Shown here piece after piece: positions 36,176 to 44,665 of a stretch of DNA of 64,000 nt (within the stretch, counting starts at the first letter, position 1; the number at the start of each line of letters is the position of its first letter). Origin of the DNA: Janthinobacterium sp. ROICE36. Lineage in GTDB: Bacteria; Pseudomonadota; Gammaproteobacteria; Burkholderiales; Burkholderiaceae_D. Location: NCBI RefSeq assembly GCF_002869965.1, contig NZ_PEBS01000009.1:1-64000 (forward strand), written 5' to 3'. The notes beneath the pieces are model-generated. The model did not search any database, was not told the DNA's origin, and was given only the letters and a program-made list of their open reading frames with translations. Both the position numbers and the translations under genes were made by a program.

Positions 36176-37495
36176 TTACTCGGCTTGTTCAGCGTCAACG
36201 TCGTCGGCCGGTTTTTCATCGGCGTAGACTTTTTTCGGCATGATCTTGCGCTCGAACACGGCGGCGAAAAAGCCGTCGGTATGGTGCAGGTGCGGCAACA
36301 ATTTCAGGTAATCGCCCATTTCCAGCTCGATCTTCTGTTCCGCTAGCACTTTATTCATCGGCACCAGGGTGAAGTCCGGATGCGCGGCCAGGAATTGCTC
36401 GGCGATAAAATCGTTTTCTTCGTTCAGGAAGCTGCAGGTGGCGTACACCAGACGGCCGCCGCCCTTGACCAGGCGCGCCGCGCCGGCCAGGATGGCTGCC
36501 TGCTTGGCTTGCAGTTCGACGATGGAGTTCGGCTGCTGGCGCCATTTCACGTCCGGATTGCGGCGCAGGGTGCCCAGGCCGCTGCACGGGGCATCGACCA
36601 GCACGCGGTCGATCTTGCCGGCCAGGCGCTTGATCTTGGCATCACGCTCATGCGCGATCTGCACGGGATGCACGTTCGACAGGCCGCTGCGGGCCATGCG
36701 CGGCTTCAGCTTGGCCAAACGCTTTTCCGACACGTCAAACGCATACAAACGGCCCGTGTTGCGCATCAGCGCGCCCAGCGCCAGGGTCTTGCCGCCCGCG
36801 CCGGCACAGAAATCGACCACCATCTCGCCGCGCTTGGCGCCGACGATCTGCGACAGGATCTGGCTGCCTTCATCTTGCACTTCGATGGCGCCGCTCTGGA
36901 ACAAAGGCATGTTTTGCAGCGAAGGCTTCTTGATCACGCGCAAACCCAGCGGCGCATAAGGCGTCGGCGTGCTGAGGATCGGTGCTTCGGCCAGGGCCAG
37001 CATCACGTCTTCACGCGTGGCCTTGAGCGAATTGACGCGCAAGTCCAGCGGCGCCGGCGCGTTCAGCGCATCGGTCAGCTTCATGGTTTCCGCTTCGCCG
37101 AACTGGGCGATCAGCTTGTCGAACAGCCAGGTCGGCATGTTGGCGCGCATGTTCGCCGGCATCAGGCTGCGGTCGATCTGCGTGATGCGTTCCAGCCATT
37201 CGACTTCTTCTTCCGTCAAGCCGCCCAGGGAGTCGGCACCGACAGCTTCGGCCAGGCCGAGGATGGTCAGGCGGCGCATGGTCGGGCCACTGCCCGCTTC
37301 GGCGAAATCGGTAAAGAACGATTTGTTGCGCAACACGGCATAAATGCCTTCGGCGATGGCGCCGCGTTCGCGCGAACCGAGGCGCGGATGGTCGCGGAAA
37401 TAGCGCGACAGGGTGGTGTCGGCCGGGGCCGTGAAACGTAAAATTTCGCGCAATACTTCTTCAGCATTGGCAAGTATCGCTGGTGGCAATCTCAT
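36176..37495 (-). CDS. RsmB/NOP-family RNA cytosine methyltransferase
   Basis: A 439-residue SAM-dependent m5C methyltransferase. The N-terminal NusB-like helical region is about 1-120. The catalytic domain has VVDFCAGAGGKTLALG (SAM site), the VDAPCSGLGTLRRNPDVKW block with one catalytic Cys, and YATCS with the other. The C-terminus carries an acidic tail (about 415-439). The exact rRNA or tRNA target cannot be told. Confidence 0.9.
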   Translation of the reverse strand: MRLPPAILANAEEVLREILRFTAPADTTLSRYFRDHPRLGSRERGAIAEGIYAVLRNKSFFTDFAEAGSGPTMRRLTILGLAEAVGADSLGGLTEEEVEWLERITQIDRSLMPANMRANMPTWLFDKLIAQFGEAETMKLTDALNAPAPLDLRVNSLKATREDVMLALAEAPILSTPTPYAPLGLRVIKKPSLQNMPLFQSGAIEVQDEGSQILSQIVGAKRGEMVVDFCAGAGGKTLALGALMRNTGRLYAFDVSEKRLAKLKPRMARSGLSNVHPVQIAHERDAKIKRLAGKIDRVLVDAPCSGLGTLRRNPDVKWRQQPNSIVELQAKQAAILAGAARLVKGGGRLVYATCSFLNEENDFIAEQFLAAHPDFTLVPMNKVLAEQKIELEMGDYLKLLPHLHHTDGFFAAVFERKIMPKKVYADEKPADDVDAEQAE

Positions 37496-37516
37496 TGTTA
37501 TTCTTCCTGTAATATT

Positions 37517-38125
37517 TTATTGAGGGTCCACGCGGACCTGGCCATGCTCGACCGACAGTTTATCGTCAATGAACAGGCGGATGGCGCGCGGGTAAAGCAG
37601 ATGTTCCTGTACCAGCACGCGCGCCGATAAGCTGTCTTCTGTGTCGCCCGGCAAGACGGGGACTTTGGCGCTCGCCACGGCCGGGCCATGATCGAGCTCG
37701 GCAGTGACGAAATGCACGGTCGCGCCGTGTTCCGTCACACCCGCCTGGAGCGCCTGGCGGTGCGTCGCCATGCCCGGGAACAGCGGCAGCAGCGACGGGT
37801 GGATATTGAGCATGCGCCCCGCGTAATGCTCGACGAAGGGCGGCGTCAGGATGCGCATGAAACCGGCCAGCACGACCAGATCGGGGGCGTAGCCGTCGAT
37901 CACGGCTTGCAGCGCCGCATCAAACTGTTCGCGGCTGGCATAATCCTTGTTGGCAACGACTGCCGTCGCTATCCCATGTTGCGCGGCAAAAACCAGTCCC
38001 TGGGCATCGGCCCGGTTACTGATGACGGCGGCAATCCGGGCAGGCCATTGCTCGGCTTGCGCCACGCGTACGACCGCTTCCATGTTGCTGCCGCGTCCGG
38101 AAATGAGGATAACGATATTTTTCAT
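37517..38125 (-). CDS. purN: phosphoribosylglycinamide formyltransferase
   Basis: A 202-residue purine-biosynthesis enzyme using 10-formyl-THF. MKNIVILISGRGSNMEAV is the substrate phosphate loop. VLAGFMRIL, NIHPSLLPLFPG (catalytic Asn and His) and the late Asp block HFVTAELDHGP complete the active site. I chose ATG 38125. The methyltransferase gene follows after 21 bp. Confidence 0.95.
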   Translation of the reverse strand: MKNIVILISGRGSNMEAVVRVAQAEQWPARIAAVISNRADAQGLVFAAQHGIATAVVANKDYASREQFDAALQAVIDGYAPDLVVLAGFMRILTPPFVEHYAGRMLNIHPSLLPLFPGMATHRQALQAGVTEHGATVHFVTAELDHGPAVASAKVPVLPGDTEDSLSARVLVQEHLLYPRAIRLFIDDKLSVEHGQVRVDPQ

Positions 38126-38281
38126 AGCGCGCATTGTACCCGCTATGGCGATACGAATCTAGAAAGGCCGGCATTATTGTTGCAACGCAACATAAGCGCC
38201 GGAGCGCCAGAGTTGCCCGGCGATGCCGATTGCCATCTGCATGGAAGGCCGGTTTTACGGCGCCGCGACAAGAGTAAGTAT

Positions 38282-38680
38282 TTACTCGAATGAATAGAAG
38301 ACGCGGAACGGCACTTTCTTCTCGGCCCAGTAGTCGGCCGCATCGCGAAACACGTCGAGCAGGATCTCGCGCGCTTCCTTGTCGAATTTTTGCGTATTTG
38401 GCAATTGCTCGAGCACCACCAGGAAGCCCGTTTGCGTACCGGCCTTGTGCATGGTGTCCGTCAGGCACAGGCGCAGGGCATCAAAATTCTTCGCCAGGTT
38501 TTTCGGAAACAGGAATGCTTCTGCAATAATGCCGATGACTTGTTGTTTGGTCTGTCCAGCGTTGCAATGCGCATATAAAAAGTGCTGCCCGAGACGAACC
38601 GCCTCGTCTTGTAATTCGGTCACGCGAAAGGCACGGATGGACTGGACAAGGTTGGGCGGCACGGTTAGTAACAAACTCAT
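38282..38680 (-). CDS. barstar-like protein
   Basis: A 132-residue protein of the barstar fold: GIIAEAFLFPKNLAKNFDALRLCLTD is the helix and loop with which barstar blocks the barnase active site, and FVVLEQLP and VFYSFE-like strands follow. Barstars inhibit secreted ribonucleases. No barnase gene is adjacent, so it may be an orphan immunity protein. No regulatory signal was identified. Confidence 0.8.
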   Translation of the reverse strand: MSLLLTVPPNLVQSIRAFRVTELQDEAVRLGQHFLYAHCNAGQTKQQVIGIIAEAFLFPKNLAKNFDALRLCLTDTMHKAGTQTGFLVVLEQLPNTQKFDKEAREILLDVFRDAADYWAEKKVPFRVFYSFE

Positions 38681-39000
38681 TTTTCCCTCAAATCGACCTG
38701 TTATGTATGGATTTTTTCTAGCTGTTCTTCTTATTGCATCCCCGCACGCGGGTCAATGCGCACGCGGTGATTCGATCTGTATCAACTTTTATGCGATTCA
38801 GTGCGATTTTATATAAGCCATACGCGTATTAGGGTAACGTGTTGTCCTGTATGAATCAACCCGAATATGATGTCAAACGCAAGATTTGTTACAAACCGCT
38901 GGTTTCAAGTCATCCAACATCATGTATCGATTGAAAGTGCATGTTACAGACTGTGGGGCAAGGGGCTTGGGCTGTTACATTTTGTTGCTATGCGAAACAC

Positions 39001-39029
39001 TTGCCCCGGTCTGGCGGGATTACTATAGT
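39001..39029 (+). promoter_or_regulatory. promoter of the glycine-zipper gene
   Basis: TTGCCC (39001-39006), 17-bp spacer, TATAGT (39024-39029), giving a leader of about 45 bases. The rest of the 400-bp gap (38681-39000) is AT-rich and shows no gene or repeat I can support. Confidence 0.5.
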
Positions 39030-39080
39030 CCCAAGTTGTAAAAAATACCCTGAAAGATTCTCTACATAATGAGGTTATAA

Positions 39081-39593
39081 ATGAACTTGCAAGCCAAATT
39101 GATGATGTCAGCCCTTTGTATCGGCGCATTGCCACTCGCCCAGGCTGCCGACTTTGAAGATTTCGGCAAAGTCGTGCGCGTCGTGCCGCAAGTGGAACAG
39201 ATCAATCGTCCACGCCAGGAATGCCGTACGGAATACGTGCAAGTGCAGGCGCCACCGCAGCAGCGCAGCGCTGGCGGCTCCATCGTCGGCGGTATCGCCG
39301 GCGCCCTGTTAGGTAGCCAGGTCGGTGGCGGCAATGGCCGCACGGCCGCCGCCGCTGCTGGCGCGATTGCCGGCGCAGTCGTTGGCGACCGTGTCGACAA
39401 CCAGAACAACTACCAGGGCGGCATGCAGGAACAAGCCGTCAAGCAATGCCGCCAGGTCGACCACTGGGAATCGCGCAACAATGGCTACCAGGTCACCTAC
39501 GACTACCGCGGCCGCAACTACACGAGCATCATGTCCTATGATCCGGGCGAACGTATCCGCCTGCGCGTGTCGATCGAGCCAGCACAGCAGTAA
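39081..39593 (+). CDS. glycine-zipper 2TM surface protein
   Basis: A 170-residue exported protein. Signal peptide 1-22 (cut after AQA), then a glycine zipper at about 65-105 (GGSIVGGIAGALLGSQVGGG and AGAIAGAVVGDRV), typical of the Rick_17kDa/SlyB-like membrane-inserting segment. The C-terminal domain is beta-rich with YQVTYDYRGRNYTSIMSYDPG. Probably outer-membrane or periplasmic. No lipobox is visible. Confidence 0.88.
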   Translation: MNLQAKLMMSALCIGALPLAQAADFEDFGKVVRVVPQVEQINRPRQECRTEYVQVQAPPQQRSAGGSIVGGIAGALLGSQVGGGNGRTAAAAAGAIAGAVVGDRVDNQNNYQGGMQEQAVKQCRQVDHWESRNNGYQVTYDYRGRNYTSIMSYDPGERIRLRVSIEPAQQ

Positions 39594-39614
39594 GCGCAAC
39601 AAGCGGCCCGTAGC

Positions 39615-39642
39615 ATGCCAGTCCCAGCGGCTGGCATTTTTT
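39615..39642 (+). terminator. intrinsic terminator of the glycine-zipper gene
   Basis: Stem ATGCCAG/CTGGCAT with a 8-9-base loop, followed by TTTTTT. Confidence 0.85.
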
Positions 39643-39690
39643 ATGCTGCTACGGCACGGGCTATAATGCGGCACACTTTCAGGCCGCCTT

Positions 39691-40479
39691 ATGCTTATCA
39701 AACGAAAATCCATCGAACAAGTCGAATCCTCGCGCCCCGCGCGCAAGCCCCGCTATGCCCCTGTCACCCTGTCCGAAATGGATGGCGTGCGCTATTTGCA
39801 TTTCGGTACGGAATGGGTGCAGGGCGCCATGCGCATCCGCAAGCCGGACTGGCCGGAACTCGAATACGCGCAGCAAATGATGGCGTGGATGCTGTGGATA
39901 GCGCAACCGCAGCACCTCGTCCAGCTGGGCCTGGGCACGGGAGCGCTGACCAAGTTCTGCTACCGCCAGTTCCCGCAGGCGCAAGTGGAAGCCATCGAAC
40001 TCAATCCCTCCGTCATCACCATCTGCGCCTCGATGTTCAAGCTGCCACCCAACGATGAGCGCCTGCACGTGCGCGAGATGGATGCGCTCGACTACGTCAA
40101 CGACGACGCCAACCACGACACCCTGGACGCCCTGCAGGTAGACCTGTACGACGCCACGGCGCGCGGTCCCGTGCTCGACAGTGCGGATTTTTATTCCGCC
40201 TGCTGCGCCTGCCTGGCGCCGCACGGCATCATGACGGTCAACCTGTTTGGCGACCACCCCAGCTACGCGAAGAACATCAAGGCGATGAAGTTTGCGTTTG
40301 CACAGGTGATCTGCCTGCCGGAAGTCCATGATGGGAACGTAGTGGCGATCGCTTTCAAGACGAAAGTGGCACTCGATACCGAAGCGCAAGCAGCCCTGCT
40401 GGAACGGGCCAAGCAGATCGTCGCCGAGACCAAACTGCCCGCCAAGACCTGGGTCAAGGGCATCGTCAGCACTCTGTAA
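39691..40479 (+). CDS. spermidine-synthase-like methyltransferase-fold protein
   Basis: A 262-residue Rossmann protein of the PABS family. LVQLGLGTGALTKFCYRQFP is the nucleotide loop, AIELNPSVITIC the second motif, LQVDLYDATARGP the catalytic region, and HGIMTVNLFGDHPSYAKN follows. The N-terminal tetramer domain of true SpeE is reduced, so polyamine synthesis is not certain. It may act on another aminopropyl or methyl transfer. Confidence 0.82.
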   Translation: MLIKRKSIEQVESSRPARKPRYAPVTLSEMDGVRYLHFGTEWVQGAMRIRKPDWPELEYAQQMMAWMLWIAQPQHLVQLGLGTGALTKFCYRQFPQAQVEAIELNPSVITICASMFKLPPNDERLHVREMDALDYVNDDANHDTLDALQVDLYDATARGPVLDSADFYSACCACLAPHGIMTVNLFGDHPSYAKNIKAMKFAFAQVICLPEVHDGNVVAIAFKTKVALDTEAQAALLERAKQIVAETKLPAKTWVKGIVSTL

Positions 40480-40526
40480 GCGCCGGCACAGCCACGCAAG
40501 GCCGGCAGCCCTGAAAGGCACCGGCC

Positions 40527-42284
40527 ATGCCCGCTTCCCCTCCTCCTTCTCCCGATACGCCGCTGGCGTTGCCGCAACTGCTGGCCTGGCTGCAGGAAGA
40601 CGGCTTGCTCGACGCGGCACAAGCGGCCGCCATCGTCGCCCAGGCCGCCCTGCTGCCGGCGCCCCCCTTGCATCCGCTGTGCAACATCGCTCACGGCGCG
40701 CTGACGCTCGACACCCTGTGCGCGTGGCTGGCACAACGGGCCAGCCTGCCGTACATGCGCATCGATCCCTTGCACATCGATTTCAGCCAGGTGGCCGACG
40801 TCATGACGGCCGGCTATGCGGCCCGCTTCAACATCCTGCCCGTGGAAAGCACGCAGGAGCGCATCGTCATCGCCACGGCCCAGCCCTACGCGCTCGCTTG
40901 GCAGGCGCAGCTGGGGAATCTGGCGCCACGCAAGCTGAGCCTGGTCATCGCCAATCCGCTGCACATCGCCGACGCCATCGCGCAATTTTTCAGCCTGGCC
41001 AGTTCCGTCAAGGTGGCCCAGCAAGCGTCCACGCAAGACCTCGCGCTGCGCCACAATTTCGAACAGCTGGTGGAACTGGGACGCAACAAGACCGGCCTCG
41101 ACGCCAACGACCAGCATGTGGCGCGCATCGTCGACTGGCTGTGGCAATACGCGTTTGCCCAGCGCGCGTCCGACATCCATCTGGAACCGAAGCGCGACGC
41201 CGGCCTCGTGCGCCTGCGCATCGACGGCCGCCTGCACCAGGCCTATCAATTGCCGCCCGTGGTGCTGCTGGCCATGACGGCGCGCATCAAGTTGCTCGGA
41301 CGCATGGACGTGGTGGAAAAGCGCCGCCCCCAGGATGGCCGCATCAAGACGCGCAATGCGCAGGGCCAGGAAATCGAGCTGCGCCTGTCCACCTTGCCCA
41401 CGGCCTTCGGCGAAAAGCTCGTCATGCGCATCTTCGACCCGGAAATCGCCATCAAGAGCCTGTTTGACCTGGGCTTTCCGCCCGCGGACGCCGAACGCTG
41501 GCGCCAGCTGACGGCGCGCACGCACGGCATCGTGCTGGTCACGGGACCCACCGGCTCGGGCAAGACCAGCACCCTGTACAGCACCTTGAAGGCGCTGGCT
41601 GGCAGCGAAGTCAATGTCTGCACCGTGGAAGACCCGATTGAAATGGTCGAACCGGCCTTCAACCAGATGCAGGTGCAAACCCAGGCCGGCATCGAACTGT
41701 CGTTTGCCGATGGCGTGCGGGCGCTGATGCGGCAAGATCCCGACATCATCATGGTGGGAGAAATCCGCGACCTGGCCACGGCCGAAATGGCCATCCAGGC
41801 GGCGCTGACGGGCCACCTGGTACTGTCTACCCTGCATACCAACGACGCGCCCTCGGCCGTCATGCGCCTGCTGGAACTGGGCTTGCCCGCCTATCTGCTG
41901 GAAGCGTGCCTGATCGGCGTGCTGGCGCAGCGCCTGCTGCGCTGCCTGTGTCCGGGCTGCAAGCAGCTGGACGCCGCCACGGGCGAAGCTTCATGGCAGC
42001 GCCTGACGGGCGGCCAGCTGGAACGGCCGCAGGCCACGTACCGCCCCGTCGGCTGCGCCCAGTGCCGGCACAGCGGCTACCTGGGACGTGCCGGCATTTA
42101 TGAACTGCTGAGCGTGACGGAAACGTTCGGCCAGTTGGTCAAGGCGGGCGCCGACCTGCACGCGCTGCGCCGTCAAAGCATCCTCGACGGCATGACGCCG
42201 CTGCGCATCGCCGGCGCACGCAAAGTCATCGACGGCACGACCAGCATCGACGAAGTGCTGAAGCTCACGGCTGCCCTGCATTAA
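40527..42284 (+). CDS. GspE/PilB-type secretion ATPase (orphan)
   Basis: A 585-residue ATPase of type II secretion / type IV pilus assembly. N-terminal MshE/GspE-N-like domain (about 10-150). The catalytic core has Walker A GPTGSGKTS (about 340), the Asp box EDPIE, Walker B IIMVGEIRD, and the His box STLHTNDAPSAVMRL. A zinc-binding loop with CLCPGC and CAQCRHSGYLG (about 473-515) is intact. No other Gsp or Pil gene is adjacent, so its partners lie elsewhere. Confidence 0.9.
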   Translation: MPASPPPSPDTPLALPQLLAWLQEDGLLDAAQAAAIVAQAALLPAPPLHPLCNIAHGALTLDTLCAWLAQRASLPYMRIDPLHIDFSQVADVMTAGYAARFNILPVESTQERIVIATAQPYALAWQAQLGNLAPRKLSLVIANPLHIADAIAQFFSLASSVKVAQQASTQDLALRHNFEQLVELGRNKTGLDANDQHVARIVDWLWQYAFAQRASDIHLEPKRDAGLVRLRIDGRLHQAYQLPPVVLLAMTARIKLLGRMDVVEKRRPQDGRIKTRNAQGQEIELRLSTLPTAFGEKLVMRIFDPEIAIKSLFDLGFPPADAERWRQLTARTHGIVLVTGPTGSGKTSTLYSTLKALAGSEVNVCTVEDPIEMVEPAFNQMQVQTQAGIELSFADGVRALMRQDPDIIMVGEIRDLATAEMAIQAALTGHLVLSTLHTNDAPSAVMRLLELGLPAYLLEACLIGVLAQRLLRCLCPGCKQLDAATGEASWQRLTGGQLERPQATYRPVGCAQCRHSGYLGRAGIYELLSVTETFGQLVKAGADLHALRRQSILDGMTPLRIAGARKVIDGTTSIDEVLKLTAALH

Positions 42285-42312
42285 CTGGCCTGCAATTTCT
42301 CGCAGGAATGCT

Positions 42313-42340
42313 TTGCATTCTTTTTCAACTGATATATAAT
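42313..42340 (+). promoter_or_regulatory. promoter of tRNA-Lys
   Basis: TTGCAT (42313-42318), 16-bp spacer, TATAAT (42335-42340). The tRNA starts 12 bases later. Confidence 0.7.
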
Positions 42341-42352
42341 GCGGCCTCTTTC

Positions 42353-42428
42353 GGGTCGTTAGCTCAGCTGGTAGAGCAGCGGACTTTTAATCCGTTGGTC
42401 GCAGGTTCGAATCCCGCACGGCCTACCA
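42353..42428 (+). tRNA. tRNA-Lys (TTT)
   Basis: A 76-nt tRNA with encoded CCA. The anticodon TTT lies in the loop CTTTTAA. Two acceptor pairs are wobbles (G1-T72, T4-G69) and the T stem GCAGG/CCCGC has an A51-C63 mismatch, so the 3' half differs from the usual tRNA-Lys by transitions. Confidence 0.93.
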
Positions 42429-42445
42429 CGAATGCGCAGTACTAA

Positions 42446-42475
42446 AAAGCTCATCCTCACGGATGGGCTTTTTTC
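42446..42475 (+). terminator. intrinsic terminator of tRNA-Lys
   Basis: Stem AGCTCATCC/GGATGGGCT with a TCAC loop, followed by a T run. Confidence 0.9.
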
Positions 42476-42532
42476 GTTTCCGGCCCTCGCGGTTATACTG
42501 GCGCTTCGTCTTGCCAGCCCTGAAAGAAACGC

Positions 42533-42937
42533 ATGAAACCTGCCGCCACCCTCTTCCTGGCCGCCGCCTGCCTATCCGCGCAGGCACAAGCTCAACCGCC
42601 CATCGTGCTCGACGGCCAGTACAGCGCCCGCACTGATGAGATGAGCTTGCAGATCATCGGCAAGCGCGTCTGCTTCGCGCCCGACAAGGCGCAATGGGGC
42701 CGATTGCCCCGCCCTGCCGCCGCGCACGATGCGTGGTTCTGCTTTTCCAACGATGGCGAGGCGCGCCGGCTGCTGCGCGTGCCCGCGCGCCAGGCCGACA
42801 ATTGCGGTTGGCAAGCCCGCGCGCGCATCGTCATCGATACCTATCAAGCGTATGTCGGGCAAGGCGATGGCAACGACATGGCGCGCCTGGCGTCGGTGGT
42901 GAAGGTGGCACAACCGAACGCCATCGCCTGCGAGTAA
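42533..42937 (+). CDS. small exported protein of unknown function
   Basis: A 134-residue protein. Signal peptide 1-20 (KPAATLFLAAACLSAQAQA). The mature part has four Cys (VCFAP, WFCFSN, NCGWQ, AIACE), which could form two disulfides in the periplasm. I do not recognise a family. It converges with the next gene with no gap. Confidence 0.7.
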   Translation: MKPAATLFLAAACLSAQAQAQPPIVLDGQYSARTDEMSLQIIGKRVCFAPDKAQWGRLPRPAAAHDAWFCFSNDGEARRLLRVPARQADNCGWQARARIVIDTYQAYVGQGDGNDMARLASVVKVAQPNAIACE

Positions 42938-43441
42938 TCAGTCCAGTTCGTATTCCTGCAAATAACGGGCAAACAAGTCGACATCGGCCAGCGGACAGAC
43001 AAAACCCGCGCCCCAGTCGGCCAGCAACAGCTGTTCTTTCATGGGCAGCAGCAACAGCTCTGGCATGCCATCGCTGCACCACAGGTCGCACACGATGCCG
43101 CTCTCGTCCAGGCCGGCGAACAGGGTTTCCGTGCTGTCGCCGCCAAAGGCCAGCACATTCTTGCATTCCACGCGGTAACTGCTGTAGCCCGTGTAGACGG
43201 CGTCATACGGCGGCATGGTATCGGCCAGCGCCAAACGCAGCTGCCGGGCCGTGATGCCCAGCACGCGCAACGGCGACGGTGGCGCCTCGGGCACGTACAT
43301 CTGCGTCCAGCCGGCGCCGCTGCGGTGCGCGTCGGCGAACGCCTGCTGCTCGCCCATCTGCGTCAAACAGTGCTGCAAATTATCGAGCGGCAGCAATTCG
43401 ATCATGCAAAAATCGTCTTCGTGATAATAGGCTTCCCGCAT
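42938..43441 (-). CDS. conserved-looking protein of unknown function
   Basis: A 167-residue soluble acidic protein, no signal peptide, five Cys. It begins REAYYHEDDFCMIELLPLDN and ends LADVDLFARYLQEYELD. The overall composition resembles small immunity-type proteins, but I cannot assign a family. It lies 3 bp downstream of the LprI-like gene, so the two are probably cotranscribed. Confidence 0.65.
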   Translation of the reverse strand: MREAYYHEDDFCMIELLPLDNLQHCLTQMGEQQAFADAHRSGAGWTQMYVPEAPPSPLRVLGITARQLRLALADTMPPYDAVYTGYSSYRVECKNVLAFGGDSTETLFAGLDESGIVCDLWCSDGMPELLLLPMKEQLLLADWGAGFVCPLADVDLFARYLQEYELD

Positions 43442-43444
43442 GCT

Positions 43445-44491
43445 TCAATTCTCCAGCATAGCTTGCAGTTGTGCATTGCGCCGCGCCGTCAACAGGCCGG
43501 CCCAGGTATCGCTCGTCACGGACGGATAACGCAGGGCGCCGAAATTCATCCAGGCATCGCGGTAGGCCAGCCACAGGCGCTGGGTGGCGCGGATGCCATC
43601 CTTGCCCACCGCACCCGCATAGGTTTCCGCCGGCTTTTTCATCAGCTTGCCGTAGATGGCGTTGAGCCCCTTGTCGAGCGCCGCCACTTGCGCCTTCGAC
43701 CTACTTGCCGGCAGCTTGCCCGCTTCGTACTCGCGCACGTCCAGCGCCAGCAAATCGAGTTCGGCCGTGCGGGCGGCGATGCTCAGGGCGGCGCGCGCCG
43801 TGCCGCTCAAGTCCGTTTCATGGGCTGCGCGCGCATCGGCAAACTTGTTCGCCGCCGCCTGCAGCTTTTGCAGCGACGCTTGCGCCACGGCCGGCATGTT
43901 TACACTGACTTTGCCTGTCGCCTGGGCGCGCACGCGCTGCTTTTGCCGCGCATCGATGGCGCTGCACACACCCATCATGTAGCCGCTGGTGATGTCGTCG
44001 CACCAGTCCAGCATGCCGCGCCCGCTGGCATTGATCTGCTGCAAATGTTCTATGCGTCCCTGCATCTCGGCCGGGGCCGCATCGATGCTGCACGCATGCT
44101 TGAGCGCCAGCAAGGGGTCTTTCTGCACACCCTGTCCATTTTGGTACAGCATCATCAACACGGCGCTGTTGTGCGTAGCCATGGCGCAATGTCGCGCGGG
44201 ACGCCAGTCGGCAGGCTTGGGCGAGGACATACTCTTGGTATCGTAATACAGCTCGCTGGCCTGGCACTGCTGCAAGGCAGCCACGGCGGACGGCGCCGGC
44301 AGGTCGGCCGGCGGCGGCGCCGCATCCTTGACCTTCAGGCAAGTCGCATACCAGGCCGTGCTTTCCGCCTGCCCCACGCCCATGGCGCTGGTATTCGGGT
44401 ACGGTGCGGGGGCCGCGGCAAGAAGCGGGGCAGCTACCAGGCAGCTCGCGCACAGCAACAGCGTTTTCAATAAGGGTGGACTAATTTTCAT
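43445..44491 (-). CDS. exported LprI/DUF1311-like protein with Sel1-type segment
   Basis: A 348-residue periplasmic protein. Signal peptide about 1-25. A middle part (about 105-150) with AVLMMLYQNGQGVQKDPLLALKHAC resembles a Sel1 repeat. The C-terminal part (about 245-348) with LDKGLNAIYGKLMKK, RATQRLWLAYRDAW and a LPRI-type Arg/Trp pattern matches DUF1311, the fold of lysozyme inhibitor LprI. A role against lysozyme is inference. Confidence 0.75.
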   Translation of the reverse strand: MKISPPLLKTLLLCASCLVAAPLLAAAPAPYPNTSAMGVGQAESTAWYATCLKVKDAAPPPADLPAPSAVAALQQCQASELYYDTKSMSSPKPADWRPARHCAMATHNSAVLMMLYQNGQGVQKDPLLALKHACSIDAAPAEMQGRIEHLQQINASGRGMLDWCDDITSGYMMGVCSAIDARQKQRVRAQATGKVSVNMPAVAQASLQKLQAAANKFADARAAHETDLSGTARAALSIAARTAELDLLALDVREYEAGKLPASRSKAQVAALDKGLNAIYGKLMKKPAETYAGAVGKDGIRATQRLWLAYRDAWMNFGALRYPSVTSDTWAGLLTARRNAQLQAMLEN

Positions 44492-44665
44492 GGCAGGCCC
44501 AAGGTGGCATCAGTAAAACAACAAGTTTAACTGATCAGCCGGGGCGCGCGCGTCCGATACGCGGCCGTCCCGCCTTGTAAGTAATGGTACACAGGCTTGG
44601 CAGTGCAGGAAACGATGGGCAATAATGTTGCCCGTTGTACTTTTTTCACTTCCCGGACCACGCCC

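Noticed and set aside
38681-39000. Possible small gene in the 400-bp gap before the glycine-zipper gene
   Set aside because: No frame with a ribosome site and coding character; AT-rich with scattered stops.
38282-39600. Barstar and glycine-zipper proteins as a toxin-immunity pair
   Set aside because: They are on opposite strands 400 bp apart, and the glycine-zipper protein is a common envelope protein with its own promoter and terminator.
42353-42428. tRNA-Lys as an attachment site of an integrated island
   Set aside because: No integrase, no direct repeat of the tRNA 3' end was found on either side within the window.
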